From positions 1 to 64,000 of the forward strand of contig CAMYZE010000002.1 of assembly GCA_947303805.1 (NCBI GenBank): a DNA stretch of 64,000 bases. Direction: 5' to 3'. This DNA comes from an uncultured Clostridia bacterium. GTDB taxonomy: Bacteria > Bacillota > Clostridia > Lachnospirales > Lachnospiraceae. Under the pieces are notes generated by a model. The model made no database searches and was not told where the DNA came from. It saw only the letters and a list, made by a program, of their open reading frames with translations. Of the stretch, positions 7,466-15,392 are shown piece by piece. Every line of letters starts with the position of its first letter. Positions within the stretch are counted from its first letter, which is position 1. The position numbers were made by a program, and so were the translations under genes.

Positions 7466-8507
7466 TGTTGTTACTATCTCTTAGTTTTACTTTATTTCTA
7501 GCAAGTCGTTTTTGATTATCTTCCATAGCAGCATAATGTTTTTTAGTAGTATTAACATCATTATGACCAAGCACTGATGCTACAAGATATATGTCATCGG
7601 TCTCTTGATAGAGATTAGTTCCAAAAGTGCTTCTTAATTTATGAGGAGTTATATGCTTTAAAGGTGTAACACCTGAAGCATATTTTTTTACTAAATTTTG
7701 GACAGCACGAGCACTAATTCGTTTATTCTGCAAAGACAAGAAGAGTGCATCAGAATCTTTTTCGCTAACATTTTCAATTGTTTTTCTATAATTTATATAA
7801 TCTTGTAGTGGCTCTAAAACCTCATCACTAAAATAAATAATTGCTTCTTTTGCACCTTTTCTTTTTATCTTGATAGCAGTATTTTTCAAATCAACATCAG
7901 ATATATTTATTCCAATACATTCTGAAACACGCATACCAGTACCAAGAAGTAGCGTGAGCATAGCAGTGTCTCTAAGTTTAGTTTTTTCATGATACATTTG
8001 TTCTTGTTTAGTAAGTTTATCACCTGATTCAACAGAATCTAAAAAATCTGCAACTTCATTTACATCAAGTCTTATAATTTCTTTATCTCTAAGTTTTGGT
8101 AGAGATACTCTTGATGCAGGGTTTGTTTTAATTAGTCCATTATTATAATAGTATTTATAAAAAGACCGAAGAGAAGCAACTTTTCTTTTAATTCCGGATG
8201 CAGAATTTGATACTTCTTCGTTATTTTCATCTTTATAATATTTTAAGTATTCCATATATTCTTCAATATCTTGAAAAGTAATTTTATCAAGATCTTCAAG
8301 GTTTATTCCAATATTTTTAAGAGATGGATTATTGTTTTTAAGGAAATTAAAAAAAACATGTAAATCATAACAATATGCAAGCCTTGTTTTAGAAGTAGTT
8401 CTAGGTTCTATACTTCTAAAAAAATCTTTACAAAAAGAAGGGAGAGTATTTAACTGCTCCCTAATCTTCAAAGTATTTTCTTTTTCTTTTTCGTCATAAT
8501 AATTCAT
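7452..8507 (-). CDS. Tyrosine-type site-specific recombinase (XerC/XerD-like)
   Basis: Integrase-family recombinase, 351 residues. The N-terminal SAM-like core-binding domain spans about 20-125 and the catalytic domain about 145-335. All expected active-site residues are present: R193 (GTGMRVSE), K216, H289 and R292 (HKLR), H315 (GHNDVNTT) and nucleophile Y325. It is about 50 residues longer than classic XerC/XerD, with extra sequence around 90-105 (DENNEEVSNS) and 160-180. No attachment site, excisionase or phage gene is nearby, so a housekeeping Xer role (dimer resolution) is likelier than phage integration, but not proven. It follows the TtcA-like gene by 35 bp and probably shares its promoter. 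Confidence 0.88.
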   Translation of the reverse strand: MNYYDEKEKENTLKIREQLNTLPSFCKDFFRSIEPRTTSKTRLAYCYDLHVFFNFLKNNNPSLKNIGINLEDLDKITFQDIEEYMEYLKYYKDENNEEVSNSASGIKRKVASLRSFYKYYYNNGLIKTNPASRVSLPKLRDKEIIRLDVNEVADFLDSVESGDKLTKQEQMYHEKTKLRDTAMLTLLLGTGMRVSECIGINISDVDLKNTAIKIKRKGAKEAIIYFSDEVLEPLQDYINYRKTIENVSEKDSDALFLSLQNKRISARAVQNLVKKYASGVTPLKHITPHKLRSTFGTNLYQETDDIYLVASVLGHNDVNTTKKHYAAMEDNQKRLARNKVKLRDSNNTNQD

Positions 8508-8542
8508 AAATATCCGTATGGGCGAGTTTTACGAGCCCTATT

Positions 8543-9259
8543 TTAATTATGTATATTATTATCCAAGTACTGCATACAAGCATTAAACAACGACTTTTTC
8601 GCCCCTTTATTCTCATCATCTAGTCTATGCATCAATTCTTTAACGTATTCCCTTTTTGTATTCCCATCTGCAGGGCAATTGGACTTTAAAACTGGTAAAG
8701 GATACTTATTTGCAAAACCTTTTGTATCACATTCATCTATAAATAGTATAGGACGAATGGCAGTGACTTGAGTTCTATCAAGATATGACTTTGGCTTAAA
8801 TGTATTAATTCTACCTTCATAAATAAGTGACATAAGCATAGTTTCAATCAAATCGTCCTTATTGTGGCCTAGAGCAATTTTATTGCATCCAATACTTTTA
8901 ATATAAGGATTTATAGCCCCTTTACGCATTTTAGAGCATAGAGCACAAGGATTTGACTCATTTCGTATATCAAACACAATTTCAGCGATATTTGTCTTAA
9001 TAACATGGAACTCTAGACCTTCCTTATCAAAAAACGCTTTTAAACCGTTAAAATCCATATTTTTAAAGCCTGGGTCGACTGAAACTACCTTTACATCAAA
9101 ATGGAGCGGATAAAAGCGTTTTAGAGCGTTTAGAGCGACTGCTAAAGTTAAAGAATCCTTGCCACCAGAGCAAGAAACAGCTATAACATCATTATTATCG
9201 ATTAATTGGTATTTATCAATACATTTTCTTGTTAATGAAAGGATTTGTTGTAATTCCAT
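8543..9259 (-). CDS. TtcA-like PP-loop ATPase (tRNA 2-thiocytidine biosynthesis family)
   Basis: PP-loop ATP pyrophosphatase of 238 residues. SGGKDS at 31-36 binds ATP. C105 and C108 (NPCALC) and C195 (SNCPAD) match the three cysteines that hold the iron-sulfur cluster in TtcA enzymes. TtcA makes 2-thiocytidine at position 32 of some tRNAs; Firmicutes homologues of this type are often annotated without proof of substrate. It has its own promoter overlapping the end of the ABC ATPase gene. It is shorter than E. coli TtcA (about 310). Confidence 0.82.
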   Translation of the reverse strand: MELQQILSLTRKCIDKYQLIDNNDVIAVSCSGGKDSLTLAVALNALKRFYPLHFDVKVVSVDPGFKNMDFNGLKAFFDKEGLEFHVIKTNIAEIVFDIRNESNPCALCSKMRKGAINPYIKSIGCNKIALGHNKDDLIETMLMSLIYEGRINTFKPKSYLDRTQVTAIRPILFIDECDTKGFANKYPLPVLKSNCPADGNTKREYVKELMHRLDDENKGAKKSLFNACMQYLDNNIHN

Positions 9260-9307
9260 ATATTTTCACCCATTTATTCGTTAAACTATTGTTTTGCGAA
9301 TAGTTAT

Positions 9308-9336
9308 ATATTACCATTTCAAGACTTATTTGTCAA
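9308..9336 (-). promoter_or_regulatory. SigA promoter for the TtcA-like/recombinase pair
   Basis: On the minus strand: TTGACA (9331-9336), 17-nt spacer, TAATAT (9308-9313). The -35 box lies inside the last codons of the upstream ABC ATPase gene. Downstream, within the short leader (about 9274-9304), AACTATT and AATAGTT form an inverted repeat that could be an operator or a small hairpin. Confidence 0.75.
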
Positions 9337-10399
9337 GTAAATATATTATTCTACTATTTTCTTTATCAATAGTTTTGTCTATTATCTTTGAATTGATAAT
9401 TTTATTTGATATATCTTCAGTATTTGTAAACTCATAATTAAAATCTTGTAAATTGCTATAGATTATAGTTATATTATTATTATTTACTCTAACTCTAATG
9501 ATTATGTCTTTGTTATCAAGTTGATTCTTGAAAATTTCATTTATTGTTAATTCTTCTATTACTAGATACAAATCATATAAATTGCTCACTCTTGTACCTT
9601 GCTCAGATAGATATTTTGCCAAATCACTAAATAACATATATAAATCAAATTTATCTTTATTTATATTTTTTTCAAATGAAGTTGATTTAAATATAAATTC
9701 TTGAGTCTTAATCTTTTTAGGATTATTAAATATCTCATCTGGTGTACCCTCTTCATAAATTATGCCTTCATCGAGATAAAATATTCGATTTGATACTTTT
9801 CTAGCAAATGATAATTCATGTGTTACAATCAACATAGTAAGTTGCTTTTCAGATAAATCTTTTATAATATTTCCCACTTCATCAACCATAGTTGGATCAA
9901 GAGCTGATGTTGGCTCGTCAAATAACAATACTTCAGGATCTGTAGCAATAGCTCTCATAATTGCTACTCTCTGCTTTTGGCCGCCAGATAATTCATGTGG
10001 ATAACATTTTTCTTTATCTTTAAGTGAGAATCTATCTAGTAATTCGATTGCATTTTTATACGCAGTTGTTTTATCTTTTTTATACAAACTTACAGGCGCT
10101 ACCATTATATTGTCTATTACATTTAAATTATTGAATAAATTAAATGATTGAAAGATCATACCTATTTTTTGCCTTAAATAATGGATACTATATTTTGGGT
10201 CATAAATGTTTTCACCATGAAAAAGAATTTCGCCCGAAGTTACATCATTTAGTCTATTTATGCATCTTAAAAGAGTTGATTTACCAGTACCGCTTGGACC
10301 AATTAAAGATATTACATCTCCTTTATTGATAACAGCATTAATATCACTTAGAGGTGTTATATTAGTATATTCTTTTTTCAAATGTTTAATTTCAATCAT
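9326..10399 (-). CDS. Amino-acid ABC transporter ATPase with an extra C-terminal RsbW-like domain
   Basis: Residues 1-240 are a polar-amino-acid (GlnQ-type) ABC ATPase: Walker A GPSGTGKST at 34-42, signature LSGGQ near 137-141, Walker B LLFDEPTSALDP, and H-loop VTHE. Family members normally end near residue 245. This one has about 115 more residues. Within them, LYLVIEELTINEIF (277-290) has the ExxxN N-box pattern (E283, N287), followed by a hydrophobic strand pair (IIIRVRV, ITIIYS), like the GHKL/RsbW-type ATPase fold. No clear G1 (DxGxG) box is visible, so the extra domain may be degenerate or only bind a ligand. It lies 9 bp after its fused permease partner. Confidence 0.9.
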   Translation of the reverse strand: MIEIKHLKKEYTNITPLSDINAVINKGDVISLIGPSGTGKSTLLRCINRLNDVTSGEILFHGENIYDPKYSIHYLRQKIGMIFQSFNLFNNLNVIDNIMVAPVSLYKKDKTTAYKNAIELLDRFSLKDKEKCYPHELSGGQKQRVAIMRAIATDPEVLLFDEPTSALDPTMVDEVGNIIKDLSEKQLTMLIVTHELSFARKVSNRIFYLDEGIIYEEGTPDEIFNNPKKIKTQEFIFKSTSFEKNINKDKFDLYMLFSDLAKYLSEQGTRVSNLYDLYLVIEELTINEIFKNQLDNKDIIIRVRVNNNNITIIYSNLQDFNYEFTNTEDISNKIINSKIIDKTIDKENSRIIYLLDK

Positions 10400-10408
10400 A
10401 TATATATT

Positions 10409-11962
10409 CTAATTCTTATTGTAATTTTTATTTATCCAGTTAAACTTTAGTAAAATTCTATTTAAAACTAAGGCTACTAAAAATGAAAAAATATAGTAGA
10501 CTAATGCAACAGATAAAATTGGAATGAATGGCTCAAAAGTCCTACTGCGTACTATGTCACTCATCTTAGTAAGATCTTGTACTGCAATATATCCTACTAT
10601 TGATGTAGATTTAATTAAAGATATTACTTCACCTTTATAAACTGGAATTATTTGTATTAAACTTTGTTTAAAAATAAACTTAATAAATGTAGTCCAATAT
10701 CCAAATCCAAGTGCATATGCAGCTTCCCACTGTCCTATATCCACAGCTTTTATAGCAGTAATCATTGTTTCTGATACATAAGCAGAAAAGTTTAATGAAA
10801 ATGCAAGTATAGCAATATACTCTCCTTTTAATGAAGTTGAATTAAAGATTATGTAATAGAATAAGAGCAATATAACTAATATTGGTACTCCTTCAAGTAT
10901 AGAAACATATATATCGCAAAACTTGTTAATCAAATTACTATTTGTAAGTCTAAGCAAACAAATTGCAAATGACAAAATAGTTCCAAGCAATATTGAGAAG
11001 ATAGACATGAAAATTGTTGACTTCAATCCATCTATAAATAATTTATATCTACCTTCTTGAATGAAAGTTTTTCTAAAAGAATCTTTAATCTTTTGAATAA
11101 AAGTTATATTTTCATTATCGGATTTATTATATTTTGCGAATAAACACATCTTATTTTTTCTTAATGGTTCAGAAAAATCTACGCTCTTCTTTCGCTCTTC
11201 TGTGATAGCATTTCCGCCGCCACCTATATCATATTTTCCAGATTTTATACCGACTAACATTCCACTATAGTCTATTGGTCTTACATCGAGTCCATAATGA
11301 TATTCTTTACAAAATTTATATACAACTTCAACATCAAATCCAACAACCTGATTATTATATATATAGGTATATGGCGGATAAGTTGAATCTATTGCATAAA
11401 TCAAAGTGCCATTTGAATTATCAAGCTTATCAAAATCAAAAACTAATATTTCATCACCATGATTAAACCATCTTTTATCAATTTCCGCCAAAGTTCCATC
11501 CGACTTAATTCTCTTAATATATTCATTGAATAGAGGCAATACTTTCTTATTTATTTCATTTCTGGCAAAGAAAATACCAGTATATTTTTCATCTAATGCA
11601 TCTCCTACAAACTCAAGTCTATTCTCGCCACTATTAAGATTATAATCTATAATAGCAAACTCAAGTGCCATTCCGTATTTTGCATTACCCATATCTACAG
11701 CATATAGAGCATCACTATTTAAATTATAGGTTTGTATGGTTGCTTCTGGAAATAACTCGTGAGCCACATTTTCAGCATTTGATCCAGTCAATACTGCTAT
11801 AGTAGAATGTTTTGCATCTTCAATTGATTTAATTTGATTAACATCATTTTTCTTTTTAAAAACAAAAAAATATAGACATAATATAATAATAATAAATATT
11901 ATTATTAATATAAATATTATGTCAATATTTAATCCTTTTTTATTTTTTGATGAAAATGACAT
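10409..11962 (-). CDS. Fused substrate-binding domain/permease of a polar amino-acid ABC transporter, substrate domain apparently permuted
   Basis: 517 residues. A membrane anchor spans about 14-35 with no lipobox. Residues about 44-168 match the C-terminal half of SBP_bac_3 proteins (IKSIEDAKHSTIAVLTGS through GTLAEIDKRWF). Residues about 185-280 match the N-terminal half (AIDSTYPPYTY, VGFDVEVV, AITEERKKSVDFSEPL). A HisM-type permease follows (about 305-517) with the EAA loop EAAYALGFGYWTTFIKF near 413. So the halves of the binding domain appear in reversed order. No separate binding protein gene is near. It forms a two-gene transporter with the downstream ATPase; imported amino acid not determinable. 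Fused binding-domain/permease proteins are known in Firmicutes. Confidence 0.9.
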   Translation of the reverse strand: MSFSSKNKKGLNIDIIFILIIIFIIIILCLYFFVFKKKNDVNQIKSIEDAKHSTIAVLTGSNAENVAHELFPEATIQTYNLNSDALYAVDMGNAKYGMALEFAIIDYNLNSGENRLEFVGDALDEKYTGIFFARNEINKKVLPLFNEYIKRIKSDGTLAEIDKRWFNHGDEILVFDFDKLDNSNGTLIYAIDSTYPPYTYIYNNQVVGFDVEVVYKFCKEYHYGLDVRPIDYSGMLVGIKSGKYDIGGGGNAITEERKKSVDFSEPLRKNKMCLFAKYNKSDNENITFIQKIKDSFRKTFIQEGRYKLFIDGLKSTIFMSIFSILLGTILSFAICLLRLTNSNLINKFCDIYVSILEGVPILVILLLFYYIIFNSTSLKGEYIAILAFSLNFSAYVSETMITAIKAVDIGQWEAAYALGFGYWTTFIKFIFKQSLIQIIPVYKGEVISLIKSTSIVGYIAVQDLTKMSDIVRSRTFEPFIPILSVALVYYIFSFLVALVLNRILLKFNWINKNYNKN

Positions 11963-11964
11963 AT

Positions 11965-13293
11965 TTATTTATCATTATCCTTTCTCTCTCTAACAATGAA
12001 CTTTATACTTGTTCCTGCGAATGAAAAAGACTCTCTAAATTTATTTTCTAGATATCTTAAATAAGAAAAATGCATTAATTCTTGGTCATTAACAAACAGT
12101 ACAAAAGTTGGAGGGCAAACATCAGTTTGAGTTACATAGTAAATCTTTAAACGTTTACCTTTATCTTGTGGAGTGTCATGTAAAGATATTGCATTAATTA
12201 AAACTTCGTTTAAAACTCCAGTTTGTATACGTAAGAGCTGGTTTTCTCTTATTAAATCAATTTTTTTGTATAACTCTTCTACTCTTTTTCCTGTTTTAGC
12301 TGAAATAAATAATAATTCAGCGTATGGCATATATGAAAACTCTTCTCTTACTTTTCTGGTAAATTCATATATTGTTTTATCATCTTTATCTACAATGTCC
12401 CATTTGTTTACTGCGATAATAACTCCTTTTCCTTTTTCGTGTGCAAGTCCTGCTATTGCAGCATCACCTTTAGTTATTCCTTCTGCACCATCAATCATAA
12501 CTATAACAATATCACATCTATCAATGGCAATCTCAGATCTTATATAACTATATATCTCAATCTCATCTTTAATAATAGATTTTTTTCTAAGTCCGGCAGT
12601 ATCAATAAAAATATATTTGTTGTTGTTTTTTATGACCTCAGTATCTATAGCATCACGGGTGGTGCCAGCTATATCTGATACTATTACTCTCACTTCGCCC
12701 AGTAATTTATTTACTAGCGAGCTCTTGCCCGCATTAGGTTTTCCAATTATTGCTACTTTGGTTAAAGATAAATCATCAGAATTTAATTCTTTATTATCAA
12801 AATATGTCACTACTTTATCAAGCATATCCCCGACGCCTGATTTATTTGCAGAAGATACAGGATATACATTTTCAAATCCAAGTTCATAAAATTCATATGT
12901 ATCTTGTTCCTGCTTTTTAAAATCATCAACTTTATTAATACATAGTACAATTGGTTTATTAGTTTTTCTAAGTATTGTTGCAACATCTTTATCCAAATCC
13001 GTTAACCCATCCTTGCAATTTACCACAAAAATAACTACATTTGCAAGGTCAATAGCAAGATTGACTTGCTCTCTCATATGATCAAACATCTTATCATTAG
13101 TTTTTAATTCTATACCACCAGTATCAATTAATTTAAAATTAAAATTAAGCCAGTTACAATCTGCATAAATTCTATCGCGAGTAACACCTGGCTTATCTGA
13201 TACTATTGAAATTTTGCTATCTGCAATGTAGTTAAATAATGTACTCTTGCCTACATTTGGTCTACCTACAATCGCAACCACATTTTCTTTCAT
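11965..13293 (-). CDS. der: Ribosome assembly GTPase Der (EngA)
   Basis: Tandem-GTPase protein needed for 50S assembly (442 residues). First G domain: GRPNVGKST, DTGG, NKVD. Second G domain: GKPNAGKSS, DTAGL, NKWD. A C-terminal KH-like domain follows. The open frame runs on to 13359, but that extension is tmRNA sequence; the real start is ATG at 13291-13293 (MKENVVAIVGRP). Only 6 bp separate it from the tmRNA 3' end, with no Shine-Dalgarno, so translation after tmRNA processing would be nearly leaderless. It ends 3 bp before the fused transporter protein. Confidence 0.96.
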   Translation of the reverse strand: MKENVVAIVGRPNVGKSTLFNYIADSKISIVSDKPGVTRDRIYADCNWLNFNFKLIDTGGIELKTNDKMFDHMREQVNLAIDLANVVIFVVNCKDGLTDLDKDVATILRKTNKPIVLCINKVDDFKKQEQDTYEFYELGFENVYPVSSANKSGVGDMLDKVVTYFDNKELNSDDLSLTKVAIIGKPNAGKSSLVNKLLGEVRVIVSDIAGTTRDAIDTEVIKNNNKYIFIDTAGLRKKSIIKDEIEIYSYIRSEIAIDRCDIVIVMIDGAEGITKGDAAIAGLAHEKGKGVIIAVNKWDIVDKDDKTIYEFTRKVREEFSYMPYAELLFISAKTGKRVEELYKKIDLIRENQLLRIQTGVLNEVLINAISLHDTPQDKGKRLKIYYVTQTDVCPPTFVLFVNDQELMHFSYLRYLENKFRESFSFAGTSIKFIVRERKDNDK

Positions 13294-13299
13294 AATTAA

Positions 13300-13633
13300 T
13301 GGAGCTGAGGGGAATCGAACCCCTTTCCAGAAAACAATCCACTCTCCTTCTACTATCATAGTTTATTGATCATTTTTCGATTGACATAAGTTCAATAAAC
13401 AAATCTTATATCTCTCTATCCTCTAATACGTATGAAGCATCGAGGCTTTACTTCACCGTTTCCTGTATAGTTGACGCCTACTCTCTATCTACAGGTGAAT
13501 AGAGGTAAACGAAGCAGACTAGGCTGCTAATGCGTAACTTCTGTTATCGCTTATTTTTTGTTGCTGCGTAACGTGCGATGCCCCCGGATAGCTTCTAAAG
13601 GTTCATGCTCCCTGTCGAAACCTTGACAACCCC
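13300..13633 (-). ncRNA. ssrA: Transfer-messenger RNA (tmRNA)
   Basis: Rescues stalled ribosomes by trans-translation. The 5' end GGGGTTG (13633-13627) pairs with CAGCTCC at the 3' end (two G-U pairs), followed by discriminator A at 13300. The T-arm AGGGGTTCGATTCCCCT lies at about 13306-13322. The CCA tail is not encoded. The tag frame ends in S-D-N-R-S-Y-A-L-A-A with TAG at 13519-13521. The first codon of the tag (resume codon) I could not fix; it lies around 13550-13560. The gene is wedged between the stop of ispD (13634) and the start of der (13293). Confidence 0.93.
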
Positions 13634-14345
13634 TTATATAATATATTTTATCATATTTAAGTCATCTTTGGTAGTAATCTTAAAGTTTAATTTGCTACTG
13701 TCAAGTATATATGTTTTTTTATTTGAAAATAATTCTACTATTTGCAAATCATCAGTAATTTTAAATGTTTTTTTCGATTTTAAAAACTTATGATAACTAT
13801 CAAATAACAATTTAAAATTAAATCCCTGCGGTGTTGAAATTAAATAGAAATCATCCCTGTCTACACTCTTTGATACAAGTTTTACATTTTTATCAATATT
13901 TTTAATAAGCTTTATGCTATCAGATAGTTTATATGCCAATGTAATGGCACTATATTTATTTAAATAAAGCATTAATTTTTTTATATCTTTAATGTCAACA
14001 TTTGGTCTTGCAGAGTCATGTATAAGTACTTTATCCTTACTTGAAATATTACAATATTCATTTAAATAACTTAATGCATTATATACTGAATTATATCTTT
14101 CTTTTCCGCCAAATACAAAAAGCAATCTACCAGCATCTATTTCTTTATTATAATTTTTTAAATATAATTTCATTTGACTTATCATTATTGATAACAACAA
14201 TAAGTTTTTTTATATTTTTAACACTTAAAAACTTATCAATTGAATAAAGCAATACTGGTTTATTCCGTATTTTGATGAACTGTTTTTTTTCTTTAGTTTT
14301 CATACGGCTGCCTTGACCTGCAGCTAATATAATCCCATATGTCAT
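13634..14345 (-). pseudogene. ispD: Frameshifted 2-C-methyl-D-erythritol 4-phosphate cytidylyltransferase (ispD)
   Basis: MEP isoprenoid pathway enzyme that adds CMP to methylerythritol phosphate. The N-terminal part (14345 to about 14148) carries the nucleotide-binding motif LAAGQGSRM with K-Q-F; the frame stops soon after VVINNDK. The rest, in the next frame (about 14190 to 13634), has GGKERYNSVYNAL, VLIHDSARP and ITDDLQIVE, all IspD signatures. Removing one base from the A6 run (minus strand; T6 at 14154-14159) joins both parts into one normal ~235-residue protein. So it is a one-base frameshift: a true mutation, a sequencing error, or a slippage site. It lies 6 bp from tsaD and abuts tmRNA. 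Confidence 0.85.
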
Positions 14346-14351
14346 ATTAAC

Positions 14352-15392
14352 CTATTTATCAGTAAACTCAAGATTTGCATCAGCATTTAAATCCAATTTA
14401 CTTCTTTTTCCATTTATAAATTCATAATATCCTGCACTTGCTATCATAGCGGCATTATCGGTACAATATATGTTCTCGGGAAAATAAAATTTAATATTAT
14501 TTTTATCACACTCATTTTTTAAGGCAGTTTTAATTGCAGTATTTGCACTGACTCCACCACAAATGGCAACTTTATTAATATTCAGTTCTTTGGATAATGA
14601 TATAGTTCTATTTACTAATGAATCAATTATTGAGTTTTGAAATTCAAGGGAAATATCTGAAATAGTTTGATTGTCAATTGATTCATTATTTTTTTGTTTA
14701 ATATTATGAATTACATTAATAACATGTGACTTAAGACCTGAATATGTAAAATCATAAATAGAACCCCTAACCTCTCCTCTTGGAAATGAAAATTTATTTT
14801 GAGTTCCATTTAGTGCTGCCTTTTCAAGTTTTGGTCCACCAGGGTATTCAAATCCTAATACTCGTGCAATTTTATCATAGGCTTCTCCGCATGCATCATC
14901 ATGAGTTTTGCCATAAATTTTAAAACTATTATAACTCTCTACTTTAACTAAATTAGTGTGTCCGCCAGATACAATTAATGAAATAAAAGGTGGTTCTAAA
15001 TCTCTATTTGATATATAATTTGATGCAATGTGACCTTCTATGTGATTTATGCCAATAAAGGGAATTTTTGATGAAATAGATAATCCTTTTGCAAATGACA
15101 ATCCAACCAAAAGTGAGCCAACTAATCCTGGACCATAAGTTACAGCAATTGCACATATATCTTCTATACTAAGTTTAGCCTGCTTTAACGATTCTTTATA
15201 AATAATATCTATATTTTCTATATGCTTTCTTGAAGCGATCTCAGGTACTACTCCACCATATAGTTTATGAATATCAATTTGAGAACTAATAACATTTGAT
15301 AATACATCTCTTCCGTTTTTAACAACAGAAACACTAGTCTCATCACAACTAGACTCGATGCCAAGTATATAAATGTTATCTTTAATCTTCAA
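14352..15392 (-). CDS. tsaD: tRNA N6-adenosine threonylcarbamoyltransferase TsaD
   Basis: Transfers the threonylcarbamoyl group to A37 of ANN-decoding tRNAs (t6A), acting with TsaB and TsaE, both encoded nearby. 346 residues, usual length. It starts with GIESSCDETSVSVV (ASKHA fold); metal-binding histidines are in the INHIEGH motif near residue 115. ISLIVSGGHTNLV and the ICGGVSAN glycine motif follow. Its start overlaps the end of rnz by 11 bp, so the two are probably co-translated. Confidence 0.96.
   Translation of the reverse strand: MKIKDNIYILGIESSCDETSVSVVKNGRDVLSNVISSQIDIHKLYGGVVPEIASRKHIENIDIIYKESLKQAKLSIEDICAIAVTYGPGLVGSLLVGLSFAKGLSISSKIPFIGINHIEGHIASNYISNRDLEPPFISLIVSGGHTNLVKVESYNSFKIYGKTHDDACGEAYDKIARVLGFEYPGGPKLEKAALNGTQNKFSFPRGEVRGSIYDFTYSGLKSHVINVIHNIKQKNNESIDNQTISDISLEFQNSIIDSLVNRTISLSKELNINKVAICGGVSANTAIKTALKNECDKNNIKFYFPENIYCTDNAAMIASAGYYEFINGKRSKLDLNADANLEFTDK

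Noticed and set aside
7452..8507. Integrase of a prophage or integrative element
   Set aside because: No attachment repeats, excisionase, phage or conjugation genes nearby; neighbours are housekeeping genes.
8508..8542. Hairpin between the TtcA-like gene and the recombinase gene (GGGC...GCCC)
   Set aside because: Only four base pairs hold and there is no T-run; not a convincing terminator or regulator.
13294..13359. N-terminal extension of Der (22 residues)
   Set aside because: This part is the 3' end of tmRNA (T-arm and acceptor stem). Der proteins begin at the ATG at 13293.
13634..14345. Two separate small genes in place of ispD
   Set aside because: The halves carry complementary parts of one IspD domain and are joined by a one-base correction.
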